Assembly: GCA_050331115.1 (NCBI GenBank)
Contig: JBHJHD010000007.1
Span: 1 to 64,000, forward strand
Direction of reading: 5' to 3'
Source of the DNA: JBCCAG01 sp050331115
GTDB lineage: Bacteria; Cyanobacteriota; Cyanobacteriia; CAKZMO01
DNA length: 64,000 bases
A program made the position numbers and the translations under genes. This document shows, one piece after another, positions 35,320-43,631 of this stretch (position 1 is its first letter; each line of letters opens with the position of its first letter). The notes beneath the pieces were generated by a model, which worked only from the letters and a program-made list of their open reading frames with translations, made no database searches and was not told where the DNA came from.

Positions 35320-36555
35320 ATGAAAGTAAAGCTCAAAGCCCTGCGCGCCCTCTGGCAGGCCCACAAGCCCCTCGGCTGGGCGCAGCTCTTCCACCAAAAG
35401 GTGCGGCTGTCGGTCGCGATTACGGGCGTCGCCTTTTCCAATATCTTGATCTTCACTCAGCTGGGGCTGCGGGCCCTGCTCTTTGACGGCATTACCCTTG
35501 TGCCTGAGCGGCTGCGGGGCGATCTGTTCCTCGTTTCCGCCTACGCCCCCACCATTGACTGGGGCTCATTTTCCAAGGTCTACCTCTACCAGGCCGACGC
35601 CGTCAGCGGCGTCGCTAGCGCCAGCCCGCTCTACATCAGCTCTGAGAACTGGGTTAATCCCCTCGATCTGGCAGACGACGAAACCGATTCAGAACCGTCT
35701 GCCCAGATACAGCTTTTCCCCAACAGGGTCAAGATTCTAGCGTTCAACCCGGTGCAGCCCGTCTTGGACCTGCCCGAAGTCAACCAGCAGCTCGATCGCC
35801 TCCAGGTCCCCGGCAGCGTGCTCTACGATCGCCTTGCCCAAGACAAGCTCGGCCCGGTTCCCGAGCTTTACGCCGAGCAGGGTGTGGTTACTAGCCTGAT
35901 GAACAACCGCCGCGTCTATGTGGTGGGGCTCTTCAGCATCGGCAGCACCGTATTCGACAATGGCCACGTGGTGATGAGCGACTGGAACTACGCCCGCCGC
36001 AGCGGCGGTAATGATGCCCTCAACCGCGTCAGCGTGGGGGTGCTGACCCTCGAACCCGGCGCTGACCTGGCGCAGGTAAAAGCCCATCTGCGCGATAGCC
36101 TCCCCAAGGACGTGCGCATCCTCACCCAAGCAGAAATGATGCAGGCTGAGCAGGACTTTCGCGCCTCCTTCCCCAACGGCAAAATCCTCAACTTTGGGGC
36201 CATGATGGGATTTGTGGTGGGCATTATCGTGGTTTACCAGGTGCTCTACACCGACGTCAGCGACCACCTGCCCGAATACGCCACCCTCAAGGCCATGGGC
36301 TACCCCGACCGGGCGCTGCTGCTGGTCGTCCTGCAGGAGGCCCTAATTTTAGCCGTTGTGGGCTTTGTGCCGGGCTATGTCGCCTCCCAAGGGGTCTACC
36401 TGCTGCTCGTGCAGGTGACCCGCATTCCGCTACAGATGAAAGCCGGCGTCGCCCTTCAGGTTTTTCTGCTAACCGTAGTCATGTGTGCGGTCTCGGGGGC
36501 GATCGCGGTCAATAAGCTCCGGGCGGCTGACCCCGCTGACGTGTTTAAGAACTGA
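35320..36555 (+). CDS. DevC-like ABC transporter permease
   Basis: A 411-residue permease of the MacB/DevC type. Seen: an N-terminal membrane segment (SVAITGVAFSNILIFTQLGLRALLFDGITLVPE), a large periplasmic domain (about 65-285), then three membrane helices at the C-terminus (FGAMMGFVVGIIVVYQVLY; LLVVLQEALILAVVGFVPGY; VFLLTVVMCAVSGAIAVNKLR) with the coupling region EYATLKAMGY. It starts 16 bases after devB and ends 4 bases before devA. Confidence 0.92.
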   Translation: MKVKLKALRALWQAHKPLGWAQLFHQKVRLSVAITGVAFSNILIFTQLGLRALLFDGITLVPERLRGDLFLVSAYAPTIDWGSFSKVYLYQADAVSGVASASPLYISSENWVNPLDLADDETDSEPSAQIQLFPNRVKILAFNPVQPVLDLPEVNQQLDRLQVPGSVLYDRLAQDKLGPVPELYAEQGVVTSLMNNRRVYVVGLFSIGSTVFDNGHVVMSDWNYARRSGGNDALNRVSVGVLTLEPGADLAQVKAHLRDSLPKDVRILTQAEMMQAEQDFRASFPNGKILNFGAMMGFVVGIIVVYQVLYTDVSDHLPEYATLKAMGYPDRALLLVVLQEALILAVVGFVPGYVASQGVYLLLVQVTRIPLQMKAGVALQVFLLTVVMCAVSGAIAVNKLRAADPADVFKN

Positions 36556-36559
36556 TGCC

Positions 36560-37255
36560 ATGACGCCCCAACCCCAACCATCGCCCGCCGTTGCCATCAC
36601 CGACCTCTGCCACACCTTCGGCAGAGGAGCCCTGCAAAAGCAGGTGCTCTTTGACGTCAATCTCAGCCTTTACCCTGGTGAGGTGGTCATTTTAGAGGGG
36701 CCTTCCGGCAGCGGCAAGACGACCCTGCTCACCCTGATTGGGGCGCTGCGGTCGGTGCAGCAGGGCAGCGTCAGCATTCTCGGGCGCGAGCTAAACGGAG
36801 CCACCAAAAAGCAGCTGATCGGCATCCGCAACCAGATTGGCTTCATTTTTCAGTCCCACAACCTTCTAGACTGCCTGATGGCTTGGGAAAACGTCAGCAC
36901 CGCTCTGAAGCTCCACCCCCAGATTCTCAAGCGAGACTACCGGCACAGGGCCGTCCAAATCCTGTCGGCGGTCGGGCTGGAGGAGCATGTTGACTACTAT
37001 CCACAGAACCTCTCCGGCGGGCAGAAGCAGCGGGTGGCGATCGCCCGCGCTTTAGTAAGCGAGCCTCAGCTGGTGCTGGCCGACGAACCCACCTCGGCCT
37101 TAGACAGTAAGACGGGGCGGACTGTGGTAGATACAATGCAGCACCTGGCTAGGGAAGAGGGGTGCGCGGTGCTGCTGGTGACCCACGATAACCGCATTTT
37201 AGACATTGCCGATCGGATTATTCACATGGAGGATGGTCGGGTTGCGGCGGCTTAG
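36560..37255 (+). CDS. DevA-like ABC transporter ATPase
   Basis: A 231-residue ATPase. Seen: Walker A EGPSGSGKTTLL, Q-loop GFIFQSHNLLD, signature NLSGGQKQRVAIARAL, Walker B LVLADEPTSALDS and H-loop VTHDNRI. The ATG at 36560 is chosen as it lies 4 bases after the permease stop; the longer frame from 36485 would run through the permease gene. Third gene of the devBCA-like operon. Immediately downstream, on the other strand, lies a Uma2 fragment whose end overlaps the last 38 bases of this gene. Confidence 0.95.
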   Translation: MTPQPQPSPAVAITDLCHTFGRGALQKQVLFDVNLSLYPGEVVILEGPSGSGKTTLLTLIGALRSVQQGSVSILGRELNGATKKQLIGIRNQIGFIFQSHNLLDCLMAWENVSTALKLHPQILKRDYRHRAVQILSAVGLEEHVDYYPQNLSGGQKQRVAIARALVSEPQLVLADEPTSALDSKTGRTVVDTMQHLAREEGCAVLLVTHDNRILDIADRIIHMEDGRVAAA

Positions 37256-37409
37256 GGTAATTTCCCGCAGCGCGCGAATGCTTGCCCCTCGGCTTGGGCA
37301 CTTTGATAACCACCCCTCGATGTAGCTCGTAGCGCATCCCCAAGCGATTGGGATACCGCTCAATAAATTCGTGAAATCCAATCGACTGCTGAAGCGCTTG
37401 AACCATCAC
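37218..37409 (-). pseudogene. N-terminal remnant of a Uma2 family nuclease
   Basis: A 63-codon minus-strand frame beginning MVQALQQSIGFHEFIERYPN and continuing RYELHRGVVIKVPKPRGKHS matches the N-terminal third of Uma2 (DUF820) PD-(D/E)XK-like proteins, then diverges and stops inside the devA 3' end. Full-length members have about 190 residues and their catalytic residues lie further on, so this copy cannot be active. Uma2 genes are abundant and mobile in cyanobacteria. The remnant probably marks an old insertion cut by a deletion. Confidence 0.7.
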
Positions 37410-37791
37410 AGCTCAACCATTGCGCGGTCTGTAACCGCATCCTAGCCCTAGAGCGATAAAGCCAACCCGGGCTGCATTTCATCGGGCCGATTTGTCAGCG
37501 CCACCCCCAACCCAAAACGTCATGCCCTTCAAAACCCTGAAAAAATCTTTAGATGCCGTTTATCGCATTTTCAGGTATGGCTGAGATGATAGCGACTGTA
37601 AGGGAAAGCACGATTGCGTTGGCCCAGCTGCTTAAGAACGGTGCCTTAAGACAGTGCCTTAAGACAGTGCCTTGAGACAGTGCGCTTAGCTCAAAGCTAG
37701 GGTATCTCCTAGGCATCTGAGCGCGAGAAGGTCCCAGCTAGCCAAGACATTCGCCATATGTCAGTACATCACTCATTAAGGAAACACCCCC
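37410..37791. other. Intergenic region with a 13-bp repeat
   Basis: About 380 bases between the Uma2 remnant and the YHS lipoprotein gene. Apart from the tandem repeat at 37641-37679 it holds AAGGAAAC just before the next start codon and no recognisable gene. Confidence 0.5.
37641..37679. repeat. Three 13-bp tandem repeats
   Basis: GTGCCTTAAGACA at 37641-37653 and 37654-37666, then GTGCCTTGAGACA at 37667-37679, followed by a partial GTGC. A related GCTTAAGAACG flanks it on the left. It is about 110 bases upstream of the YHS lipoprotein start and could be regulatory or an ordinary microsatellite-like array. Confidence 0.85.
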
Positions 37792-38292
37792 ATGAAATGG
37801 ATTTCTATCGCCGCTGCCTCTGTACTCACGCTTGGAGCCGTGTCTGGGCTCTACGGCTGCGCTAGTGATAATGGGTTTAACCCGCTGGCGATCGCCCAGT
37901 CCTCTGGCGACGAGGCAAAGGCCGAGACCTACGCTGAAGACGGCATTGCCATCAAAGGCGCGGACCCGGTGGCCTACTTTACCCAAGAGCAGTACGTTCC
38001 AGGCAGCAGCGCCTACGAGTATGAGTGGAAGGGTGCCACCTGGCAGTTTTCTAGCGCTGAGCACCGGGAGCTGTTTGCGGCCAACCCGGAGCAGTACGCC
38101 CCCCAGTACGGCGGCTACTGCGCGTGGGCGCTGAGCGAGGGCCAGATAGCGCCCATCGACCCGACAAAGTGGACGGTTGTGGACGGCAAGCTGTATCTCA
38201 ACTTCAACGAAGAGATTCAGGGGCGCTGGGAGAAGGATATCCCAGGACACATTACCCGGGCTGACCAGAACTGGCCTGGGATCCTCAGCTAG
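37792..38292 (+). CDS. YHS domain lipoprotein
   Basis: A 166-residue protein with a lipoprotein leader (VLTLGAVSGLYGC, cysteine 23) and a YHS-type domain: AIKGADPVAYFTQEQYVPGSSAYEYEWKGATWQFSSAEHRELFAANPEQYAPQYGGYCAWA. YHS domains are often metal-linked; here the domain has a single cysteine near its end. AAGGAAAC precedes the ATG. Many bacteria have a similar small exported YHS protein of unknown role. Confidence 0.88.
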   Translation: MKWISIAAASVLTLGAVSGLYGCASDNGFNPLAIAQSSGDEAKAETYAEDGIAIKGADPVAYFTQEQYVPGSSAYEYEWKGATWQFSSAEHRELFAANPEQYAPQYGGYCAWALSEGQIAPIDPTKWTVVDGKLYLNFNEEIQGRWEKDIPGHITRADQNWPGILS

Positions 38293-38332
38293 TCTCCTTA
38301 GGGCGGCCTGTCTAAAGCGCTAAAAGGCGGCC

Positions 38333-38908
38333 TCACCTCAAAATCCAATCTACCGCTGCCGATAAATCAGCGGCAACGTAGTCCGGCTGGGTTTGGTGTT
38401 GATACTTCCCAGACAAAACGCGATCGCCATATCCCGTAGTCACCAGCACGCCCCGGCAGCCGGCGTTGTGGGCCAAATCAACGTCCGTGGCTTTATCCCC
38501 CACCATGACGCTGCGGCCGATGTCCAAATCGTGATCCCAAGCTGCCGCCACCAGCATGCCGGGGTTGGGCTTGCGCCAGGTCGACCAAATTGCAAACGCA
38601 GGGTCAGTTCCCCCTTCCTTCGGGCTGAGGTAAGGGCAATAGTAGAGCGCGTCTAGGCGGGCGTTCGCTTCAGCCTCAAGCAGTCGCTCTAGGCGACTGT
38701 GAAGCGCCTCCACATGCTGAGTCGGGTAGTAGCCCCGAGCGGGACCCGATTGGTTAGAAACTAGGCAGCAAAACCAGCCCGCTTGGTTCAGCCGCCTTAC
38801 CGCTTGAGCCCCCCCCGGAATGAGGCGTAAGTCGTCGACCCGCCGAATATAGCCGGCTTCAACGTTGAGCACGCCATCACGGTCTAGAAATACGGCAGGC
38901 TTAGGCAT
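38333..38908 (-). CDS. HAD-family histidinol-phosphatase/heptose-bisphosphatase (GmhB-like)
   Basis: A 191-residue HAD phosphatase. Seen: nucleophile motif AVFLDRDGVLNVEAGYIRR, LVSNQSGPARGYY, a zinc-loop-like region YYCPYLSPKEG, RKPNPGMLVAAAWDHD with the conserved lysine, and MVGDKATDVDLAHNAG. This pattern is the D,D-heptose 1,7-bisphosphate phosphatase type (GmhB), used in lipopolysaccharide heptose synthesis. Only part of the canonical zinc site is clear (one cysteine instead of the usual cysteine/histidine set). It lies 11 bases after the DUF1830 gene on the same strand. Confidence 0.87.
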   Translation of the reverse strand: MPKPAVFLDRDGVLNVEAGYIRRVDDLRLIPGGAQAVRRLNQAGWFCCLVSNQSGPARGYYPTQHVEALHSRLERLLEAEANARLDALYYCPYLSPKEGGTDPAFAIWSTWRKPNPGMLVAAAWDHDLDIGRSVMVGDKATDVDLAHNAGCRGVLVTTGYGDRVLSGKYQHQTQPDYVAADLSAAVDWILR

Positions 38909-38919
38909 TGTCGTTCAGG

Positions 38920-39192
38920 TTATGGGGCATCATCGCCCGGCAGATATCTAAGCTGAGCGCAAGGAAAGGTCTCCATCAGCGTCTCTTGAGCCTGGCAAAT
39001 GCGGTATATGCTAGCCACTTCATCAATACTAGCGCTGAAGAGGATCTGTTCACCTGGTGCAATCTCTTGCTCAATGGCGCTATCAGACTGACGAATTACA
39101 CGCAGAATAATGGGCTGATCAGATAAATTATGGTAACAACATAAAAAGTATCGAACCTTCTGATCATTAAAGCGCATTTCGGAATCCGGCAC
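38920..39192 (-). CDS. DUF1830 family protein
   Basis: A 90-residue protein of a family nearly confined to cyanobacteria. Seen: CCYHNLSDQPIILRVIR near the start, a hydrophobic strand pattern EIAPGEQILFSASIDEVASIYR, and CAQLRYLPGD at the end. Function unknown. The start may be GTG at 39192 or ATG at 39177; neither has a strong ribosome site. It is just upstream of the gmhB-like gene. Confidence 0.8.
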   Translation of the reverse strand: MPDSEMRFNDQKVRYFLCCYHNLSDQPIILRVIRQSDSAIEQEIAPGEQILFSASIDEVASIYRICQAQETLMETFPCAQLRYLPGDDAP

Positions 39193-39266
39193 CTTTGTTA
39201 ACCTATATTGCTTTTAGTTACCAATAGTTTAGGCAAAGGCTCAGCGCTGGTCTGTACGGTATAGGA

Positions 39267-39294
39267 CGTAAGCGGCCTTCCCCGGCCGCTTACG
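39267..39294. terminator. Perfect 11-bp hairpin between crp-like and DUF1830 genes
   Basis: CGTAAGCGGCC (39267-39277) pairs completely with GGCCGCTTACG (39284-39294) around a 6-base loop. There is no strong T tract on either side. It lies past the end of the minus-strand regulator gene and likely stops its transcript. Confidence 0.55.
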
Positions 39295-39337
39295 CGTTTA
39301 TCTATAGCGCTGCGGGGTGCTGTGGGGCGCTACAGAG

Positions 39338-40093
39338 CTATGGACCGCTTTTCCCCGGGAGCTGAGAAAACCCGTTTTGAATTTGGTAATGGCACTCGCA
39401 GGTCTCCTGCTCAAGGCGATCGCGGTCTAATATAGTAATTTTTCCCCGCCGGTATTGAATAATCTCATCGCGCTGCAGCGACTGAGCTGCAGCGGTCACG
39501 CCCGAGCGACGGCTGCCCAGCATTTCAGCAATAAATTCTTGCGTGAGCGGCAGGTTATCAGACCCAATGCTGTTGCTGACGTGAAGCAGCCAGCGGGCGA
39601 GGCGCTGCTCAATGCGGTGGTGTCGGTTGCAGGCGGCAAGCTGAGAGACATAGGCAAACATCACGCTGGCGTAAGACAGCAGGATTCTCTGCAGCTGCCC
39701 GCCCTGATTGATCACCTCCCGCAGCGCGGCAGCGCTCAGCCGGGTTCCGCCATCGGCCACCTGTACGATCGCGCGGTTATCGGCATGGGGGGCTCCAAAC
39801 ACAACGGGTAGCCCTACTATCCCCTCATTGCCAATTAGGCCAATTTCCGTCGTAGCCCCGCTTTCCATAAGCGAGACAATAGACACCATGGCGCGCTCAG
39901 GAAAGTAGACCTGTTCAATCAGGTCACCGGGTTCGTAAAGAATCTTGCCCCGGGGCAGATCGACCGGCGTGAGATGGGGCGCAAGCGCTTCATACTCTGC
40001 TGGAGGGAGCGCTCTCAGCAGCCGATTAAGGGTTTGCGCTTGAAGCTTGAGGCCTTGGTCGTGGTTGGTCTGGACCATAACAGAAATCGGCAC
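39338..40093 (-). CDS. Crp/Fnr family transcriptional regulator
   Basis: A 251-residue regulator with a cyclic-nucleotide-binding-like fold (about 30-150; KILYEPGDLIEQVYFPERAMVSIV) and a C-terminal helix-turn-helix (LTQEFIAEMLGSRRSGVTAAAQSLQRDEIIQYRRGKITILDRDRLE). The exact cAMP-binding arginine/serine pair of true Crp is not seen, so the effector is unknown. The GTG at 40093 is the longest start; an ATG at 40078 is possible. It appears monocistronic. Confidence 0.88.
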   Translation of the reverse strand: MPISVMVQTNHDQGLKLQAQTLNRLLRALPPAEYEALAPHLTPVDLPRGKILYEPGDLIEQVYFPERAMVSIVSLMESGATTEIGLIGNEGIVGLPVVFGAPHADNRAIVQVADGGTRLSAAALREVINQGGQLQRILLSYASVMFAYVSQLAACNRHHRIEQRLARWLLHVSNSIGSDNLPLTQEFIAEMLGSRRSGVTAAAQSLQRDEIIQYRRGKITILDRDRLEQETCECHYQIQNGFSQLPGKSGP

Positions 40094-40223
40094 AAGGCCA
40101 GCATTTTACGGAAGTCTTGTTCGTTGAACTATATCATAAGGCAGAAGACTGCTCCGACAATGCGTGGAGCGGAATCGAGGCTGCCGAAATCACGGCGAGC
40201 GTACAGCGTCACGCAGCTGGCTT

Positions 40224-40862
40224 TTACGGGCCGTATCGCCTGTCAAACTGAAAGCGGTACACGGGTTCGCCGCGCTCAATGGTCATCATCTCTCGCTCGG
40301 TCATCACCGGGAAAGGGCTGTCTATCTTTCCTTCTCGCGCGGCAAAGCCGGGATGGGCAATGAAGCGATCGCGCATATCCAGAGCGACCGACTCAATATC
40401 CGACTGCAAAAACGCGAATCCCCCCGGCGCGAGATGGGTGGCGATCGCCTCGACTAGGGCCGGCTGGACCACCCGCCGCTTTTGGTGGCGCTTCTTAAAC
40501 CAGGGGTCAGGAAACTGAATGGTGACTTGGTCCAATCGGCCTTTGGGAAGCGATGCCAGCAGCGTTGCGAGGGAGGGCGTCACGTTGCAAAACATGAAGT
40601 GTAGATTAGTGAGGCCGAGCTGGTGGCTCTTGCGCGACGCATCTTCAGCCAGGGATGCCCGGATTTCTAGCCCCAAAAAGTTTCGCTGGGGGTACTGCTG
40701 CGCCATGCTCAGCAGAAACGTGCCCTTGGCCGAACCAATGTCGAGCAGCAGCGGCTGGGCTAGATTGCCGTAGACCGCCTCCCACTGGGGGAGGGGCGCT
40801 GGCGAGCTGTAGCGATCGCTGAGCGGGTTGACATGTTGCCGGACGCGGGGAAGGGCCACCAA
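40224..40862 (-). CDS. trmB: tRNA (guanine-N7-)-methyltransferase
   Basis: A 212-residue enzyme forming m7G46 in the tRNA variable loop. Seen: LLDIGSAKGTFLLSMAQQYPQRNFLGLEIR (SAM site), and the family signature TIQFPDPWFKKRHQKRRVVQP. Start TTG at 40862 or GTG at 40859, with GGAGAAG immediately upstream. Length is typical for bacterial TrmB. Confidence 0.94.
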   Translation of the reverse strand: MVALPRVRQHVNPLSDRYSSPAPLPQWEAVYGNLAQPLLLDIGSAKGTFLLSMAQQYPQRNFLGLEIRASLAEDASRKSHQLGLTNLHFMFCNVTPSLATLLASLPKGRLDQVTIQFPDPWFKKRHQKRRVVQPALVEAIATHLAPGGFAFLQSDIESVALDMRDRFIAHPGFAAREGKIDSPFPVMTEREMMTIERGEPVYRFQFDRRYGP

Positions 40863-41017
40863 ACTTCTCCTATACTCTAATTTTCTTAGACGCAGCTAAA
40901 TGTACGAGCGTCCCATTAGCCTAGCGGATTTTAGCCGAGCGGATTGTCGGCGTCTCGAAGGCTGAAGGGGTACGGGCGCATGCACCGAGCCTCTCTCAAA
41001 AATATCAATTTCAAAGA

Positions 41018-42022
41018 TCAAGTCACCCGCGGGAGTCGGCACTCCAGCCGCGTCCAGGCCGTCGTTTCAGCCTCGCCGTCCGCCGCGCCATTCTCGGACG
41101 GCGTCTGCACAAGCGCGAGTTCTCCCCCCATCAGCTCTAACAACTGCCGACACAGCATCAGGGTTAACCCCGCCGAAGAATCGCGCTGTAGCGGCATCTC
41201 GGGCGGCGCTTGCGCCTTGGCGCGGCCCTGCTCAAGCAGATCGGACGGCTCTGACCAAGCCGACGCCGGGCGCTGGTCTGCGATCTGAATTCTGGCCTGA
41301 CTCTCGTGGAGCGAAACGCCCACCTGAATGTAGCCGCTGTCCATTGAATAGATCGGCGCCGTCAATAGATAGATCAGTACCTGCAGCAGCCGCTGGCGAT
41401 CGCCCCGCAGGCGAATCTGAGCCTCGGGGTGCTCGATGGTCAGCCTCAGGTTGCGGTTTTGGGCCTGAATTTGCACCACTTGCTCTACCTCCAAAAGCAG
41501 CACATTCAGGTCAATTTCACCCAATAGGAGCGCCGCGTTGCCCTGCTCTAGCTTCGACAGATCGGTCATCTGGTCCAAAAGCTTCAGCAGCTTCAGGGCC
41601 GCTTCATGGGCCTGACCCACAAACTCACGCTCTTCCTCCGGGCTGTCGCACAGGTCGGTCAAAATCAGCTGGTGCAGACCAATGACGCTGTTGAGGGGCG
41701 ATCGCAGCTCGTGGGAGGTGCGGGCCAAGAAGCCGGCCTTGAGCTGGGCCATCTCTGCGGCGAGGTGGTAGGCGAGCCGCCACGAGGCCTCAGCCGGGTC
41801 GGCTGAAAGGTTTGGGCGCGAAGATAGATCTGGGCGCAAAGATAGATCTGGGCGCGAAGGTAGATCTGCCTCTGCCGGCGCTGGGTCTGCGGGTTCCCCA
41901 TCTGCTAGCCCTGGCCGTGATGCACCGTCGCTACTGTCGCTCGCGCTGAGGCGAGTCAGATGTCCCATAGCGCCACCTACAACAAGGCCGCCGCCGAGCC
42001 AAGCCAATGCTGTCCAGTCCAT
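41018..42022 (-). CDS. Histidine kinase-like protein with degenerate ATPase domain
   Basis: A 334-residue protein: N-terminal hydrophobic segment (WTALAWLGGGLVVGGAMGHL), a linker with triplicated 6-residue units (SRPDLS-LRPDLS-SRPNLS), a HisKA dimerisation domain with the phospho-acceptor box ARTSHELRSPLNSVIGLHQL (histidine near 104), and a HATPase-like domain (about 190-334). In the latter both N-box asparagines are replaced (VLIYLLTAPIYSMDSG), and the G1 box DxGxG reads ADQRPAS. GLTLMLCRQLLELMGG is intact. It may not bind ATP and may act as a pseudokinase. No response regulator gene is adjacent. Confidence 0.82.
   Translation of the reverse strand: MDWTALAWLGGGLVVGGAMGHLTRLSASDSSDGASRPGLADGEPADPAPAEADLPSRPDLSLRPDLSSRPNLSADPAEASWRLAYHLAAEMAQLKAGFLARTSHELRSPLNSVIGLHQLILTDLCDSPEEEREFVGQAHEAALKLLKLLDQMTDLSKLEQGNAALLLGEIDLNVLLLEVEQVVQIQAQNRNLRLTIEHPEAQIRLRGDRQRLLQVLIYLLTAPIYSMDSGYIQVGVSLHESQARIQIADQRPASAWSEPSDLLEQGRAKAQAPPEMPLQRDSSAGLTLMLCRQLLELMGGELALVQTPSENGAADGEAETTAWTRLECRLPRVT
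41814..41867. repeat. Three 18-bp tandem repeats inside the kinase-like gene
   Basis: GGGCGCGAAGATAGATCT and two near-copies at 41814-41831, 41832-41849 and 41850-41867. They are in frame and encode the repeated (S/L)RP(D/N)LS units of the linker. Confidence 0.9.
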
Positions 42023-42238
42023 ATCTGCCTCGCATGAAGAACCACTAGCACCATAGCGCTCTAGATCTGTCTTCGACTACAGTTCGCCCTAAAGCCTGTT
42101 TTGCTCATTACAATGGACTGGTGTCGGAGCATGGGTGTGCCCCGATAGCAGCTGCAGCACGAGCGTGGTTCCAGACGCGGCTCCAACCGCAGCTGTAAAT
42201 CACTGGCTCAATCACTGGCTCAACGAGGTAACCCGGCT

Positions 42239-43600
42239 ATGGCCCGCCCTATCGTCGCAATTATTGGTCGTCCCAACGTGGGTAAATCGACTCTGGTCAA
42301 CCGGCTCGCCGGCGGGCGAGAGGCGATTGTGCACGATGAGCCTGGGGTCACCCGCGATCGCACCTACCGCGACGCCTTCTGGCAAGACCGCGATTTTCGC
42401 GTGGTGGACACGGGGGGGCTGGTGTTTGACGATGACACCGAGTTTTTGCCGCTGATTCGAGAGCAGGCGATGCTGGCCCTTGCAGAGGCGCGCGCCGCTA
42501 TTTTTGTAGTGGATGGACAGACCGGCCCCACCGCTGCTGACGAAACCATTGCCCAATGGCTACGTCAGCAGAGCGTGCCGGTGCTCCTGGCGGTGAACAA
42601 GTGCGAATCGGTGGAAGAGGGGCTGCTGCTGGCGGCCCAGTTTTGGGGCCTGGGTCTCGGCGAACCGTACCCTGTATCGGGCATCCACGGCAGCGGCACG
42701 GGGGATCTGCTGGACGCCCTGATGGCGCACCTGCCGTCCACCGACGAGCTGACGGAGGACGAAGAAATTCGCGTGGCTATAGTGGGGCGGCCCAACGTCG
42801 GCAAATCGAGCCTGCTGAATGCCTTTGTAGGGGAAAATCGCGCTATCGTCAGCCCTGTGTCGGGCACGACGCGGGACACCATCGACATGCTGGTAGAGCG
42901 CCAGGGGCAGCGCTACCGAATCGTTGACACTGCCGGCATCCGCAAAAAGAAGAGCGTCCAGTACGGCCCAGAATTTTTTGGCATTGCCCGCGCCTTCAAG
43001 GCCATTCGCCGGGCAGACGTCGTGCTGTTTGTGGTGGATGCGGTGGACGGCATCACCGAGCAGGACCAAAAGCTGGCCGGGCGCATTGAGGATGAGGGGC
43101 GGGCCTGCGTGGTTGTGGTGAACAAATGGGACGCGGTGGAGAAAGACTCCCACACCATCTACGAACACGATCGCCACCTCAAAGATCGGCTGTATTTTCT
43201 GGCCTGGGCCGAGCATATCTACGTCAGTGCGGTGACGGGGCAGCGAGTGGAGAAGATTTTGGACCTGGTGGATTTGGCGGCGGCAGAGCATCAGCGGCGG
43301 GTCACCACCTCAGTGGTCAACGAGGTGGTGGAAGACGCCGTCCGCTGGCACTCCCCCCCGACCACGCGCCAAGGTCGCCAGGGCAAAATTTACTACGGCA
43401 CCCAGGTGCGCGCCCAGCCGCCCACTATGGCCCTATTCGTCAACGATCCCAAGCTTTTTAACGAGAACTATCGCCGCTACATCGAGCGCCAGTTCCGCGA
43501 GCAGCTTGGCTTTCAGGGCAGCCCTATTCGCCTAATCTGGCGGGGTAAAACGGTGCGGGACATGGATCGCCAAACCGCTAACCGAGCCACCAAGGTTTAG
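42239..43600 (+). CDS. der: Ribosome-assembly GTPase Der (EngA)
   Basis: A 453-residue GTPase needed for 50S ribosome assembly. Seen: two consecutive GTPase domains, GRPNVGKSTLVNRL (residues 9-22) with DTGGL, and GRPNVGKSSLLNAFVG (about 183-198) with DTAGIRKK and NKWD, followed by a KH-like C-terminal domain (TTSVVNEVVEDAVRWHSPPTTRQGR). It is followed by ecfT at 31 bases, a conserved cyanobacterial pairing. Confidence 0.97.
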   Translation: MARPIVAIIGRPNVGKSTLVNRLAGGREAIVHDEPGVTRDRTYRDAFWQDRDFRVVDTGGLVFDDDTEFLPLIREQAMLALAEARAAIFVVDGQTGPTAADETIAQWLRQQSVPVLLAVNKCESVEEGLLLAAQFWGLGLGEPYPVSGIHGSGTGDLLDALMAHLPSTDELTEDEEIRVAIVGRPNVGKSSLLNAFVGENRAIVSPVSGTTRDTIDMLVERQGQRYRIVDTAGIRKKKSVQYGPEFFGIARAFKAIRRADVVLFVVDAVDGITEQDQKLAGRIEDEGRACVVVVNKWDAVEKDSHTIYEHDRHLKDRLYFLAWAEHIYVSAVTGQRVEKILDLVDLAAAEHQRRVTTSVVNEVVEDAVRWHSPPTTRQGRQGKIYYGTQVRAQPPTMALFVNDPKLFNENYRRYIERQFREQLGFQGSPIRLIWRGKTVRDMDRQTANRATKV

Positions 43601-43631
43601 GGTACAGGGTCAAGAGCGAAAGTTATAGCGC

